Shown one piece after another: positions 36,621 to 45,196 of a stretch of DNA of 64,000 nt. The notes below the pieces were generated by a model. The model worked only from the letters and a program-made list of their open reading frames with translations, had not been told where the DNA came from and ran no database searches. This DNA is from DASTDH01 sp041167675. Lineage in GTDB: Bacteria; Verrucomicrobiota; Verrucomicrobiia; Chthoniobacterales; JAFAMB01. The stretch spans positions 10,297 through 74,296 of the forward strand of contig JBEEIB010000146.1 of the NCBI GenBank assembly GCA_041167675.1. The letters are read 5' to 3'. The translations under genes were made by a program, and so were the position numbers. Every line of letters begins with the position of its first letter. Position 1 is the first letter of the stretch.

Positions 36621-37955
36621 ATGAGCATCAGAAGCATAGTGTCAACCTTGGAGCAGTTGGGAGCGTCTCCTCGTAAGTCGTTCGGGCAGAATTTCTTGCA
36701 TGACAAAAACATGGCCAAATGGATCGTGGGTCAACTCGCTATTCAGGTCGGCGACCATATCGTGGAAATTGGTCCTGGCTTGGGGGCTTTGACGGCAAAT
36801 TTTAGCCAATCAGGGGTGTCGGCAACTCTGCTGGAAAAAGACAAGCTTTTTGCGGAATTCGTTGAGAACACCTTCTCCGGCGACCGGATTCGGGTGGTAA
36901 AAGGAGATGCGCTTGAATGCGATGTCCGCGACTTTTTCCCTCTCGGAACGGTGAAAGCGGTCGGGAATCTGCCGTACTACGCCTCTACGCCGATCCTATT
37001 TCATTTTACTGCCGATCCTTCGCCTTTCGAGCGTCTGGTTTTTACGCTCCAACGAGAGGTGGCTGACCGCCTGGTCGCCACTCCCGAGACTAAAGAGTAC
37101 GGAGCAATCAGCGTTTTGTTGCAAGCCAGGTGGAATATCACCCGGCTTCGAGTGCTTGCTCCTGCACTTTTTTTCCCGCGCCCCCAAGTCGATTCGGCGG
37201 TTATCCGGCTCCTGCGCAAACCCGCACATGAAATGCCGGAAATAGATTGGCCGCGCTTCAGCCGATTAGTAAAAACCGGGTTCGGAGAACGGAGAAAACA
37301 GCTGCGAAAGAATCTAACTAAGCTCTTTCCGATCGATGCATTAGAGAACGCATTCACCGTCACCGGTTTGAGTTCGTCTTGCCGAGCAGAGGAGCTCTCG
37401 GGAAGGAAATGGTTTGAACTGGCGCATGAACTATTCCCCTCATTTGGGGAAGGATCTCATCCCACAGAAAAGCTGGTCTTAGTTGATGATTCTGACCGAC
37501 CGATGGGAGCTGCAGATCGTCAAGCGATTCACAATCAAGGGTTACGGCATCGAGCTGTGCACTTGTTCATTGTCAATCGGGATCACGAGCTATTCTTGCA
37601 AAAACGTTCCTGGCGCAAAGATCAACATGCTCGTATTTGGGATTCGAGTGCGGCCGGCCACGTTGACGCCGGAGAGTCTTATGATGACTGCGCCAGTCGA
37701 GAATTATCCGAAGAGCTAGGCATATCTGCTGATCTCGAGCGAATTGGAGCCATTGCCGCATCTGACAAGACCGGCCAAGAATTCATCTCGATTTATCGAG
37801 GAAGCCATGACGGACCGATTCGGTACAACGCTCTGGAAATTGAAACCGGTGGTTTTTTTAGACTGGGAACGATCGATGTCTGGATAGAGAAACGGCCGGA
37901 GGATTTTGCGCCAGGATTCCTCGAGTGTTATCGCACGGTTCGGGCAAGCTTGTAG
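36621..37955 (+). CDS. rsmA: Fusion of 16S rRNA dimethyltransferase RsmA with a Nudix hydrolase
   Basis: Residues 1-270 are RsmA/KsgA, which dimethylates two adenines in 16S rRNA helix 45: KSFGQNFLHDKN, the SAM site VEIGPGLGALT, the catalytic NLPYYASTPI and the C-terminal GFGERRKQLRKNL. Without a stop the frame continues into a Nudix domain (about 283-430) with the full box GHVDAGESYDDCASRELSEE followed by LGI. The second domain resembles the isopentenyl-diphosphate-isomerase-like/YfcD group (VHLFIVNRDHELFLQKRSWR). The junction HELFPSFGEGSHPTEKLVL has no frame ambiguity. Standalone RsmA is about 270 aa, so this is a true fusion in this sequence. Confidence 0.92.
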   Translation: MSIRSIVSTLEQLGASPRKSFGQNFLHDKNMAKWIVGQLAIQVGDHIVEIGPGLGALTANFSQSGVSATLLEKDKLFAEFVENTFSGDRIRVVKGDALECDVRDFFPLGTVKAVGNLPYYASTPILFHFTADPSPFERLVFTLQREVADRLVATPETKEYGAISVLLQARWNITRLRVLAPALFFPRPQVDSAVIRLLRKPAHEMPEIDWPRFSRLVKTGFGERRKQLRKNLTKLFPIDALENAFTVTGLSSSCRAEELSGRKWFELAHELFPSFGEGSHPTEKLVLVDDSDRPMGAADRQAIHNQGLRHRAVHLFIVNRDHELFLQKRSWRKDQHARIWDSSAAGHVDAGESYDDCASRELSEELGISADLERIGAIAASDKTGQEFISIYRGSHDGPIRYNALEIETGGFFRLGTIDVWIEKRPEDFAPGFLECYRTVRASL

Positions 37956-38070
37956 AACGCCGGTAGCGCCGAGAACTGCAGATGGTAAGAACTGAGAGGT
38001 GATTAGTGAGAGGGAGGTGGATGATAGATTGGAGCGCCGACACGCCGACACGCCGACAACGCCGACACGC

Positions 38071-40497
38071 CTAGCACGGCCACTTCCAGTCTACGATCTC
38101 CGGTTTATCGGTACCGTATTCGTAGGCGTAATTGCGGCAGGCGATCTGTTCGTTTCTGAAATTATCCTTGGCATGCGCCCCGGCCACCTTAAGGCTCGGC
38201 ACCCGATCAATCGCTTCGATTGCGATACTGAAGCGGTCGATTCCGTTGCGAATCGCCAGCTCGAAAGGTGTGTCGATGCTGCCCTTTTCCTGATAACCCC
38301 GCACGTGCAGATTGTCGTGATTATGGCGGCGGTAAGTGAGGCGATGAATCATCCAAGGATAGGCGTGGAAATTAAAGATGACTGGCTTATCGAGGGTGAA
38401 CAAGCTATCAAAGTCGCGATCAGATAAACCGTGGGGATGGTCGGTCTCCGGCTGCAGCCGGAAGAGATCCACTACGTTGATGAATCGGATTTTCAAAGCT
38501 GAAAACTCGTTCCGCAACAAAGCAGTCGCGGCCAGACCTTCCTGAGTCGGAATATCTCCGGCGGTTGCGATCACGACATCGGGTTCTGCGCCTTGGTCAT
38601 TGCTAGCCCAGTCCCACAGTCCAATCCCTTTGGTGCAGTGCATGATGGCCGCCTCCATGTTCAGATACTGGAGATGGAGCTGTTTGTCGCAAACGATCAC
38701 ATTGATGTAATTCTTACTTCGCAGGCAATGATCAGCGACAGATAACAAGGTATTGGCGTCAGGTGGCAGGTAGATGCGGGTTACGGCCGGACTTTTGTTG
38801 GCGACGATATCGAGAAAGCCGGGATCTTGATGAGTAAAGCCGTTATGGTCCTGCCGCCAGACGGTGGAGGTGATCAGCAGATTTAGCGATGGAATCGGCG
38901 CGCGCCACGAGAGCCCGTTACATTTCTCCAGCCACTTGGCGTGTTGGTTAACCATCGAGTCAATCACATGGACGAATGATTCGTAAGTGGCGAAGAAGCC
39001 GTGGCGCCCGCTGAGAAGGTAACCTTCCAACCAACCCTCGAGAGTATGTTCGCTGAGCATTTCCATGACCCGTCCATCCGGTCCCAGCTCTCCGCCATCG
39101 AGGTCTTCCGGAAGATATTCTTCCAGCCAAGTCTTCTTAGCTGCTTCATAAATCGCAGCCAGCTTGTTTGAGGTGGTCTCGTCAGGACCAAAAACTCGAA
39201 ACTTGTCCGCATTTTCCTTCATCACATCGCGGAGGAAAACTCCCAAAATAGATGTGTTGGATACTTCTATTTGAGCGGGCTTCGAAATTTCGACCCGATG
39301 ATCACGGAAATCCGGCAGACGCAGACTAAGTCTAAAGACTCCTCCGTTGGCATGTGGGTTGGAGCCCATGCGGCGATTGCCGTGCGGACTTAGCTCTCTC
39401 AATTGGGGTATCAGCTGACCGTTCTCGTCAAAAAGCTCTTCCGGTCGATAGCTCCGCATCCATTGCTCCAGCAACTGCAAGTGTTTGGGGTTCTTTGCTA
39501 TATCCTCGATCGGAATCTGGTGGGCGCGCCAGAAGCCTTCCAATTTGTGTCCATCGACTTCCGCGGGTGCCGTCCAGCCTTTTGGCGAGCGTAGAATAAC
39601 TACCGGCCAGCGAGAAAAGGTAGCTACTCCCGTGGTCCGAGTCTTCCGCTGAATGTCTCGGATTTCTTCAACGCATTCGTCCAATGTCGCTGCCATCGCT
39701 TGGTGCATGCTGTCGTGCTCCGAGCCTTCGACAAAGTACGGTTTGTAACCGTAGCCAACAAAGAGTTGCTCAAGGTCCTCGTGCTTGATTCGCGCCAGGA
39801 TCGTCGGGTTGTTTATCTTGTAGCCGTTCAGGTGAAGAATTGGTAGGACCGCTCCATCCCTAATCGGATTGAGAAACTTGTTGGAATGCCAGGAAGTAGC
39901 CAAGGGTCCAGTTTCAGATTCACCGTCCCCCACCACGCAAGCGGTGATCAGATCCGGATTGTCAAACACCGTTCCGAAAGCATGGGAGAGACTATAACCT
40001 AACTCGCCTCCTTCGTGAATAGAGCCGGGTGTTTCTGGGGTACAATGGCTGCCGATGCCTCCGGGGAACGAAAACTGTCGGAAGAACTTTTTCATCCCTT
40101 CTGCGTCTTCGCTCTTATCTGGGTAGATTTCAGAATAGCTTCCGTCGAGATATACCGGCGCGAGGACCCCGGGCGCGCCATGTCCGGGACCCGACACATA
40201 CATCATGTTCAAATCGTATTTCCTGATCACGCGATTCAGATGTGTCCAGATAAAGGATTGCCCCGGACTCGATCCCCAATGGCCCAATAAGCGGCGCTTA
40301 ATATGCTCGATCTGGAGCGGTTCTCTGAGCAACGGGTTACTTCGCAGATAAAGCATTCCAAGGATAAGATAACAACAAGCCCGCCAATACGCGTGCATGT
40401 TGTGGAGTTCTTCTGGGCTTAGAGGAGTTCCTTGAGCGGTGGCTCTCGCAGGACCGAATGCGCTAATGGTGTCTAAGTTGGGTGTGGCGGTAACCAT
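38071..40497 (-). CDS. xfp: Phosphoketolase (xylulose-5-P/fructose-6-P)
   Basis: Thiamine-diphosphate enzyme that splits xylulose-5-P or fructose-6-P with phosphate to acetyl phosphate and a triose or tetrose phosphate. 808 residues, normal length. Recognisable segments: HWGSSPGQSFIWTHLNR, MMYVSGPGHGAPGVLAPVYL, GSHCTPETPGSIHEGGELGY, the ThDP-binding VVGDGESETGPLATSWHSNK with NGYKINNPT, WRQDHNGFTHQDPGFLD and the C-terminal TYRRHNHDNLHVRGYQEKG. It stands alone. Acetyl phosphate can be processed by the ackA and pta products encoded 14-18 kb away. Confidence 0.96.
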   Translation of the reverse strand: MVTATPNLDTISAFGPARATAQGTPLSPEELHNMHAYWRACCYLILGMLYLRSNPLLREPLQIEHIKRRLLGHWGSSPGQSFIWTHLNRVIRKYDLNMMYVSGPGHGAPGVLAPVYLDGSYSEIYPDKSEDAEGMKKFFRQFSFPGGIGSHCTPETPGSIHEGGELGYSLSHAFGTVFDNPDLITACVVGDGESETGPLATSWHSNKFLNPIRDGAVLPILHLNGYKINNPTILARIKHEDLEQLFVGYGYKPYFVEGSEHDSMHQAMAATLDECVEEIRDIQRKTRTTGVATFSRWPVVILRSPKGWTAPAEVDGHKLEGFWRAHQIPIEDIAKNPKHLQLLEQWMRSYRPEELFDENGQLIPQLRELSPHGNRRMGSNPHANGGVFRLSLRLPDFRDHRVEISKPAQIEVSNTSILGVFLRDVMKENADKFRVFGPDETTSNKLAAIYEAAKKTWLEEYLPEDLDGGELGPDGRVMEMLSEHTLEGWLEGYLLSGRHGFFATYESFVHVIDSMVNQHAKWLEKCNGLSWRAPIPSLNLLITSTVWRQDHNGFTHQDPGFLDIVANKSPAVTRIYLPPDANTLLSVADHCLRSKNYINVIVCDKQLHLQYLNMEAAIMHCTKGIGLWDWASNDQGAEPDVVIATAGDIPTQEGLAATALLRNEFSALKIRFINVVDLFRLQPETDHPHGLSDRDFDSLFTLDKPVIFNFHAYPWMIHRLTYRRHNHDNLHVRGYQEKGSIDTPFELAIRNGIDRFSIAIEAIDRVPSLKVAGAHAKDNFRNEQIACRNYAYEYGTDKPEIVDWKWPC

Positions 40498-40594
40498 AGT
40501 TTCGCTTTCACAGGAATTTGATATTCGGTAGCGAGGAAAAACTCCGTAGCCAGGTTCGCATTGGAGCGCTAATTCGCTTGTGCAAATATGTCGG

Positions 40595-41272
40595 TTAGGA
40601 CGAGATCATCTCTCCGTGACCGCCGATTGCGATCGAAGCCCTTGGTTCGGCTTTGCGGTGGTCCTGCGTGGAGTCCGTCCAATCGGACTTCAGCAGGCTG
40701 TAGACTTCCAAATCGACAAATCGATCGCCGAGCCATTCCGCCTCGCGAAGAATTCCCTCGTGGCGGAACTGCAACCGAATACAAACGGCGCGGCTGGCCT
40801 GATTTTCCGGCGCGATGCGGACCTCAATCCGATTGAGATTCAAGTACTTGAAGCCCAATTGAATCAAGGCGCGAACAGCGCCAGTCATATAACCATTTCC
40901 GGTGTGGGTTTGTGCTAACCAATAGCCGACCGTACTGCTGCGGTGGAAGTGATCAATGGCATTAAACGCAATAACGCCGATGATTTCCTTCCGAAGCGTG
41001 ATAGTACAGTGAACCGCCCGCAGCGACGCCTGTTCTTCAATTGCGTGTCGGATGAACAAAGAGGAATCGTTCGGTGTGCGAGTAGCGTCTACCCATGGCA
41101 ACCATCGTACGAGATGCGCGCGGTTGCGGTCGGTCACCGCGAAGAGCTCTTCCGCGTCTTGTTCTTGGAGGGTGCGAAGCAGGAGATCCGGGAACTCAGT
41201 CGGATACGGCCATAAACCGGAAGGCTCATTTGATGCAGGCGTCACAGTTGGATGAGAGGAGCCAAGAAACAT
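40595..41272 (-). CDS. GNAT acetyltransferase, RimJ/RimL type
   Basis: Acetyl-CoA-dependent N-acetyltransferase of 225 residues. The RimL-like pattern is visible: LLLRTLQEQDAEELFAV, VRWLPWVD, IGVIAFNAIDHFHRSSTVGY, WLAQTHTGNGYMTGAVRALI (acetyl-CoA loop region) and LNLNRIEVRIAPENQASRAV. The substrate is probably a protein or small-molecule amine. The ATG at 41272 lies inside a stem-loop that also contains its AAGGAG sequence (41258-41284), with spacing too short for ideal initiation. A start further in is possible because the core domain begins around residue 28. Confidence 0.85.
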   Translation of the reverse strand: MFLGSSHPTVTPASNEPSGLWPYPTEFPDLLLRTLQEQDAEELFAVTDRNRAHLVRWLPWVDATRTPNDSSLFIRHAIEEQASLRAVHCTITLRKEIIGVIAFNAIDHFHRSSTVGYWLAQTHTGNGYMTGAVRALIQLGFKYLNLNRIEVRIAPENQASRAVCIRLQFRHEGILREAEWLGDRFVDLEVYSLLKSDWTDSTQDHRKAEPRASIAIGGHGEMISS

Positions 41273-41284
41273 GGCTCCTTTTTA
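41258..41284. promoter_or_regulatory. Hairpin over the acetyltransferase start; also terminator-like
   Basis: GGAGCCA-AGAAACA-TGGCTCC followed by TTTTT on the plus strand has rho-independent terminator form. On the minus strand the same stem pairs the AAGGAG sequence and includes the ATG of the gene ending at 40595. It could terminate plus-strand transcripts or hide the ribosome-binding site. Confidence 0.5.
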
Positions 41285-41393
41285 GCGGAAGCAAAGAATT
41301 TCCGTAGCGAAATCTGCGTCGATTGGGCTGAAGCGAAGCGGCGCTAGAATTGGCGGAGCCCATGACAGTTGACTCATCTGAGATCCGAGCGAT

Positions 41394-42133
41394 TTGAATC
41401 GCGATCCCTTTTGGTGCCTCTATGCTTTGGGTGATCTCGACCCGCACGAATATCCGCTCTGTGATTGGCGGGTAAAAGGCGGACCGCAGGAGGCGGTAGT
41501 GCTGTTGTATCACGGGTTTAGCGTTCCAGTGCTTTTCGCCGTTGGTCAGCCGGCCGATGTGGAAGCGCTTCTACGCGCGGGACCGATACCGGCTAAGGTC
41601 TATCGCCATGTCCGGCCGGATGTCACTTCAATTGTTCGCGCTCATTACGAGCTGCTGGAGACTCACCCGATGGCACGAATGATTTTTCGGGGCAAGATTA
41701 ATAGTAAATCGAACAATGTGCACCGGCTGACTGAACTCGACGTCCGAGGTTGATCAAACTGTACCCTGAACGGCGGGCCGGTATAGACGGCGGCGTGTTT
41801 TTTGACCCGATCATGGTTCGTCGTGGATGTTATTACGGGGTTTGAGAGAGCGGCCATTTAGTTGCGGCCGCCGGTACTCATTTGGTCAATGAGTTGCAGG
41901 GTGTCGCTGGTGTCGGCAACGTTTTTTGCCATCCTTCTCACCGTGGCAAGGGAATGGGACGCGCAGTCTTTGCCGCGGTAGTGAAGGAACTTTCCGACCG
42001 CGGCATCACGACTATCGGATTGAATGTTGGCCCCGACAACGAAGCCGCTCGTGGTCTCTATCAAAGCTTAGGGTTCGTGGATTACTGCATCTACGAAGAA
42101 GGTCCGGCCACCAGGCTAATGATTAGAGGGTGA
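41394..42133 (+). pseudogene. GNAT-family acetyltransferase, disrupted
   Basis: Two open pieces form one acetyltransferase. The first (41394-41753) reads LYALGDLDPHEYPLCDW to MARMIFRGKI, followed by HRLTELDV. A frame change near 41750 leads into LIKLYPERRAGIDGGVF and FDPIMVRRGCYYGV. An in-frame TGA at 41843-41845 interrupts, and then ESGHLVAAAGTHLVNELQG continues to the acetyl-CoA motif NVFCHPSHRGKGMGRAV and GLNVGPDNEAARGLYQSLGF. One frameshift plus one nonsense codon make a functional product unlikely. Confidence 0.7.
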
Positions 42134-42212
42134 TCGGTGAACACCTATCGACAAACCTCTCTCCGTCTCCCTCACTACGCCTCTCACCAGGCACGTTCGC
42201 TGGATCGCTGGA

Positions 42213-42908
42213 CTACTCATTGATCATGATCCCGAAATGCCTCTTGAAGGCCATTCTGCCGTTTCCGGTGATTGTCACGACGCGAGAACCAACTTCTTGC
42301 TTGATCCACTCCCGCTTGCGAAAAAGATCAAGCAGAGCTGCTCCGGCGGTTCCGGCGACATGGAATTTGCGTTCGGTCCAATCGAGACACTTGCGCACAA
42401 GGGGTCGCTTACGGTTGGCGCTCAAACTATTCAAATCGATCCCCAGGTCCTCGAACCAACGCTCTCCTCGGGGCGTGACACGAAAGCTATCGTCTACCGG
42501 CGCAAAGAGCTTACGTTCCTGCAGTGACTCACAAATCTGCACCCCCACCTTGCCGGCGAGATGATCGTAGCATGTCCGCGCCATACGAATGGGAACAATT
42601 GAACCGTCCGCTGGTGGTTGAAGCGGTCGAAGCGCATTACACAATGTACCCATTGCCTCAAGGGCAGCCGCCACGTCAGGACCGGCCAAACTGTAGTAAC
42701 GGTGCCGTCCGAACCGACTCATCGTGACCAGACGCCCGCCCAAAAGCTTTCCCAGATGCATGCTTGCCGCCTGGGCGGAGACTCTGGCTCTGAAGGCCAG
42801 CTCCGAGGCGGGAAGACTTCGGCCATCCAGCAGCGCTACGAGGATGGCGACTCTCGTTGGATCGGCGAATAAAGAGGCGGTTTCGGCGATTGGATATTTG
42901 CCTTCCAT
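42213..42908 (-). CDS. ArsR-family winged-helix transcriptional regulator
   Basis: A 231-residue regulator. The N-terminal domain is a classic ArsR/SmtB winged helix: ASLFADPTRVAILVALLDGR, LPASELAFRARVSAQAASMH (recognition helix) and LGKLLGGRLVTMSRFGRHRYY. It lacks the ELCVCDL metal motif. The extended C-terminal half, about 130 residues with several Cys and Arg (ARTCYDHLAGKVGVQICESL), is longer than in metal sensors and is seen in a subgroup often beside transporters. The likely target is itself or neighbouring genes. Confidence 0.88.
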   Translation of the reverse strand: MEGKYPIAETASLFADPTRVAILVALLDGRSLPASELAFRARVSAQAASMHLGKLLGGRLVTMSRFGRHRYYSLAGPDVAAALEAMGTLCNALRPLQPPADGSIVPIRMARTCYDHLAGKVGVQICESLQERKLFAPVDDSFRVTPRGERWFEDLGIDLNSLSANRKRPLVRKCLDWTERKFHVAGTAGAALLDLFRKREWIKQEVGSRVVTITGNGRMAFKRHFGIMINE

Positions 42909-43027
42909 ATTTCAACTAATGCTGAAATATGAATCGTTGCCAGGCAAATGCAAATAGCAGGATGGCAGCGGAGACAATCCGGATGCACACCCAGTTTCCC
43001 GGCGATGGCGGTGTTCTCGGCGTTGTT

Positions 43028-43501
43028 TCAGTCGAAAACAAATTCGATCCAATCGCCGATCGAGTCATAGCCGGTCTCGCCTGAGCGCCAGCCGAGGTGC
43101 CTATAAAACTCGCACGCGTTCCGGTTTCGTCGCTGGCACTTTAGTCTTGCCGGACGGCCAATTTGAGCCAACGCGTGGTTGAGCAAGGCTTTTCCAATGC
43201 CGCGACGATGTCGTTCCGGCAAAACATATAAGTGGTGGATGAAATGCTCAGGGAACCAGATTCCGATGAATCCCACGATCCCGCGATTGAGTTCCTCTGC
43301 AACCGCCACGAATTCTCCCTTGATGTCGGCCGAAAAATCTTTCGGGCGGAACTTTTTGGGATCGATCCAATAAAAAGCGGTCGCTCGAGTAATCTGATAA
43401 ATCATTTGGCAGATCTCGAGATCCGAAGTTGGATCGAAACTGCGAATGTGAACTTGAGCACGTTGGCTGGCATCCACATCGAGCTGACCAGAATCGCTCA
43501 T
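43028..43501 (-). CDS. GNAT-family N-acetyltransferase
   Basis: A compact 157-residue acetyltransferase. The typical GNAT core is visible: VHIRSFDPTSDLEICQMIYQ, FVAVAEELNRGIVGFIGIW, HHLYVLPERHRRGIGKALLN with the acetyl-CoA-binding RRGIGKAL, and the end segment RNACEFYRHLGWRSGETGYD. Substrate unknown. It is divergent from a small membrane protein gene at 43559. Confidence 0.88.
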   Translation of the reverse strand: MSDSGQLDVDASQRAQVHIRSFDPTSDLEICQMIYQITRATAFYWIDPKKFRPKDFSADIKGEFVAVAEELNRGIVGFIGIWFPEHFIHHLYVLPERHRRGIGKALLNHALAQIGRPARLKCQRRNRNACEFYRHLGWRSGETGYDSIGDWIEFVFD

Positions 43502-43558
43502 GTCTGAGACCTATCCCTGCTCGCGCCCGGGACGCAAGGACTAGCACACGAAGAAAAG

Positions 43559-43708
43559 ATGCAATCGTGGAGCGTGCCGGCGTCTCATCCGCAGAATCTG
43601 ACCGTGAATACGATGTCTGCTCCGTTTTACCGGATTGTTTGGTGGTTGGCGATTGCGCTCTTCGTTTCGTTTTTTCTCAGTGTCAGTATCGGACGAAGCC
43701 TCGCCTGA
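43559..43708 (+). CDS. Putative 49-residue single-pass membrane protein
   Basis: A short frame beginning MQSWSVPASHP after a GAAGAAAAG ribosome-binding sequence. The second half is a clear membrane helix (IVWWLAIALFVSFFLSVSIG) and the frame ends GRSLA. No family was recognised. Support comes from the ribosome-binding site and the hydrophobic segment only. Confidence 0.45.
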   Translation: MQSWSVPASHPQNLTVNTMSAPFYRIVWWLAIALFVSFFLSVSIGRSLA

Positions 43709-43799
43709 GGATTCCGCGAAAATCGACTCCGCTGAATGATATTTCCTCGCTCAGCGATGAGTGCGCAGCGTGGCTGCGCACTCAGATTGATGGTGTGAA

Positions 43800-44096
43800 T
43801 TAGCGTCGGGGACGGCTGAAGGTATTCTGCCGAGAACCCGATCGTGGGGCATCCGTTTTCGGACGGGCTTCATTGACCGCAATATTGCGACCGGCAAAAT
43901 CCTTTCCGTCAAGAGCGGTTATAGCCGCTTGCGCTTCGCTAGCATTACCCATGGTAACGAATGCGAATCCGCGCGACCGGCCAGTAGCTCGATCGGTGAC
44001 GAGGCCTACTTCGGCCACGGTACCGTACTGAGAGAACAAATCTTCAAGGTCGTTTTCCGTGGTAGAGAACGAGAGATTTCCTACAAACAATTTCAT
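43800..44096 (-). CDS. RRM-type RNA-binding protein
   Basis: A 98-residue single-RRM protein of the bacterial Rbp family. RNP2 is MKLFVGNLSFSTTENDLEDL at the N-terminus and RNP1 is SRGFAFVTMGNASEAQAAI. IAVNEARPK ends the domain, followed by a short basic Ser/Arg tail (RSGSRQNTFSRPRR). These proteins bind single-stranded RNA and are often cold-induced. It is monocistronic. Confidence 0.95.
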   Translation of the reverse strand: MKLFVGNLSFSTTENDLEDLFSQYGTVAEVGLVTDRATGRSRGFAFVTMGNASEAQAAITALDGKDFAGRNIAVNEARPKTDAPRSGSRQNTFSRPRR

Positions 44097-44233
44097 AACA
44101 ATTGAGAACGAATGTCAGGGTCAGAGCCGTACCCGCTCATCGGGCTTCAAATCACCACTGAGTTATCTCAACTGACGATCTTCCGTGCTACGATCAAAAC
44201 AAACGCGCAGGACCTAATCGGAGAAAAACGACT

Positions 44234-44410
44234 ATGATGCAACCGAAAAAGTCGGAATTGGTTGGTGGGGTCGCAATATTCTGGAAGCCGAAAGTCATTC
44301 CTTACGCTCGGCAGATTAAAAGCGTTTATGCTTCTATTCGAGTTACTTACGACGAATGGGCAAATATGTTTGAATATGATCGGGCAAAGGCCCGTCTCAC
44401 TCGCCAATGA
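44234..44410 (+). CDS. 58-residue hypothetical protein coupled to the next gene
   Basis: A small frame starting MMQPKKSELVGGVAIFWKPK and ending YDRAKARLTRQ. It is basic, with aromatic residues and no membrane helix. Its TGA overlaps the start of the following secreted protein gene (ATGA), the best evidence that it is real. Family not recognised. Confidence 0.6.
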   Translation: MMQPKKSELVGGVAIFWKPKVIPYARQIKSVYASIRVTYDEWANMFEYDRAKARLTRQ

Positions 44411-44874
44411 CTACGAAAGCTAAATTCCTAGTTGTAGCTGGAGCCTTGGGTTTGAGTGGAATGGTAGCGGCTTTGGCAGATGATGTTCAGTTTGTCACAT
44501 TGCCAGAGACAGTCAGAACTGCAGTGATTCGGGAAACTCGAATCCCCGACGTCTCACGGGTAACCAGGGTCGTGCGCGACGAGAATGGCTTGTATGAAGT
44601 CACTGTCCGTCGCGAATCCGATAACGACGTGGTTTATGTGGATCCGTACGGACGGGTCGTCCGCCAGCAAGCCGTTGGTTTTACCCAACCAGTGAATCGG
44701 CAGGTCGTAACCGAGACAGTGACGGAAGATGCTGAATATCCGACCGTCGACACATTTGTTCGTTCCTTGGATACCGCTCGATTCCAACTGATCGAGAAGA
44801 AGGAGAACAAAGAGGTTTACCTTGATCGACGAACTGGGAAAAAATGGAAGGTGAAGGTCGAAAGCGACGATTAA
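44407..44874 (+). CDS. Secreted hypothetical protein (155 aa)
   Basis: Begins with a signal peptide (FLVVAGALGLSGMVAALADD). The mature part contains a PepSY-like segment: LPETVRTAVIRETR, VVRDENGLYEVTVRRES and NDVVYVDPYGRVV, followed by a second unit ending LDRRTGKKWKVKVESDD. No enzyme motif is visible. It is coupled to the upstream 58-residue gene and followed by a strong terminator at 44902-44930, so the two form a complete short operon. Confidence 0.82.
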   Translation: MTTKAKFLVVAGALGLSGMVAALADDVQFVTLPETVRTAVIRETRIPDVSRVTRVVRDENGLYEVTVRRESDNDVVYVDPYGRVVRQQAVGFTQPVNRQVVTETVTEDAEYPTVDTFVRSLDTARFQLIEKKENKEVYLDRRTGKKWKVKVESDD

Positions 44875-44901
44875 AGCGAGAATTCTTCAAGTTTCTTACC
44901 C

Positions 44902-44930
44902 GAGGCAGGCAATTAGCCTGCCTCTTTTTT
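44902..44930 (+). terminator. Rho-independent terminator
   Basis: Perfect 9-bp stem GAGGCAGGC-AATTA-GCCTGCCTC followed by TTTTTT, 28 bp after the stop of the secreted protein gene. Confidence 0.92.
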
Positions 44931-45196
44931 GGAAGTAGGGCGAAACAGTCCGGACGGCTTTGCGTCGTGCGCCGCACAACCCGGTGTTGCATGCCGGGCT
45001 GTGAGCCTTCCTGAGTTTTGGCACGCCCACCCTAGCGGCTCACAGGTCTTCTCGCTGCACTCTACGACCTGTTTCGCCCTACCCCCGCTGGCTGGCTACC
45101 CCCGCTGGCTGGCTACCCCCGCTGGCTGGCTCGCATCAACCGATCTGACGCCAATTCCTCTCTTGCGTGTCCGAGCGCTTGTACGGAAGGTTACCC
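44931..45196. repeat. Fold-back element followed by 17-bp triplicate
   Basis: GTAGGGCGAAACAG (44935-44948) pairs perfectly with CTGTTTCGCCCTAC (45069-45082), with further internal pairing around GGCTCACAGG. Directly at its right end TACCCCCGCTGGCTGGC is repeated three times without change (45080-45130). No gene. Confidence 0.85.

Noticed and set aside
43429..43803. 124-residue plus-strand frame
   Set aside because: Antisense to the GNAT start; the better candidate here is the 49-residue membrane protein in another frame.
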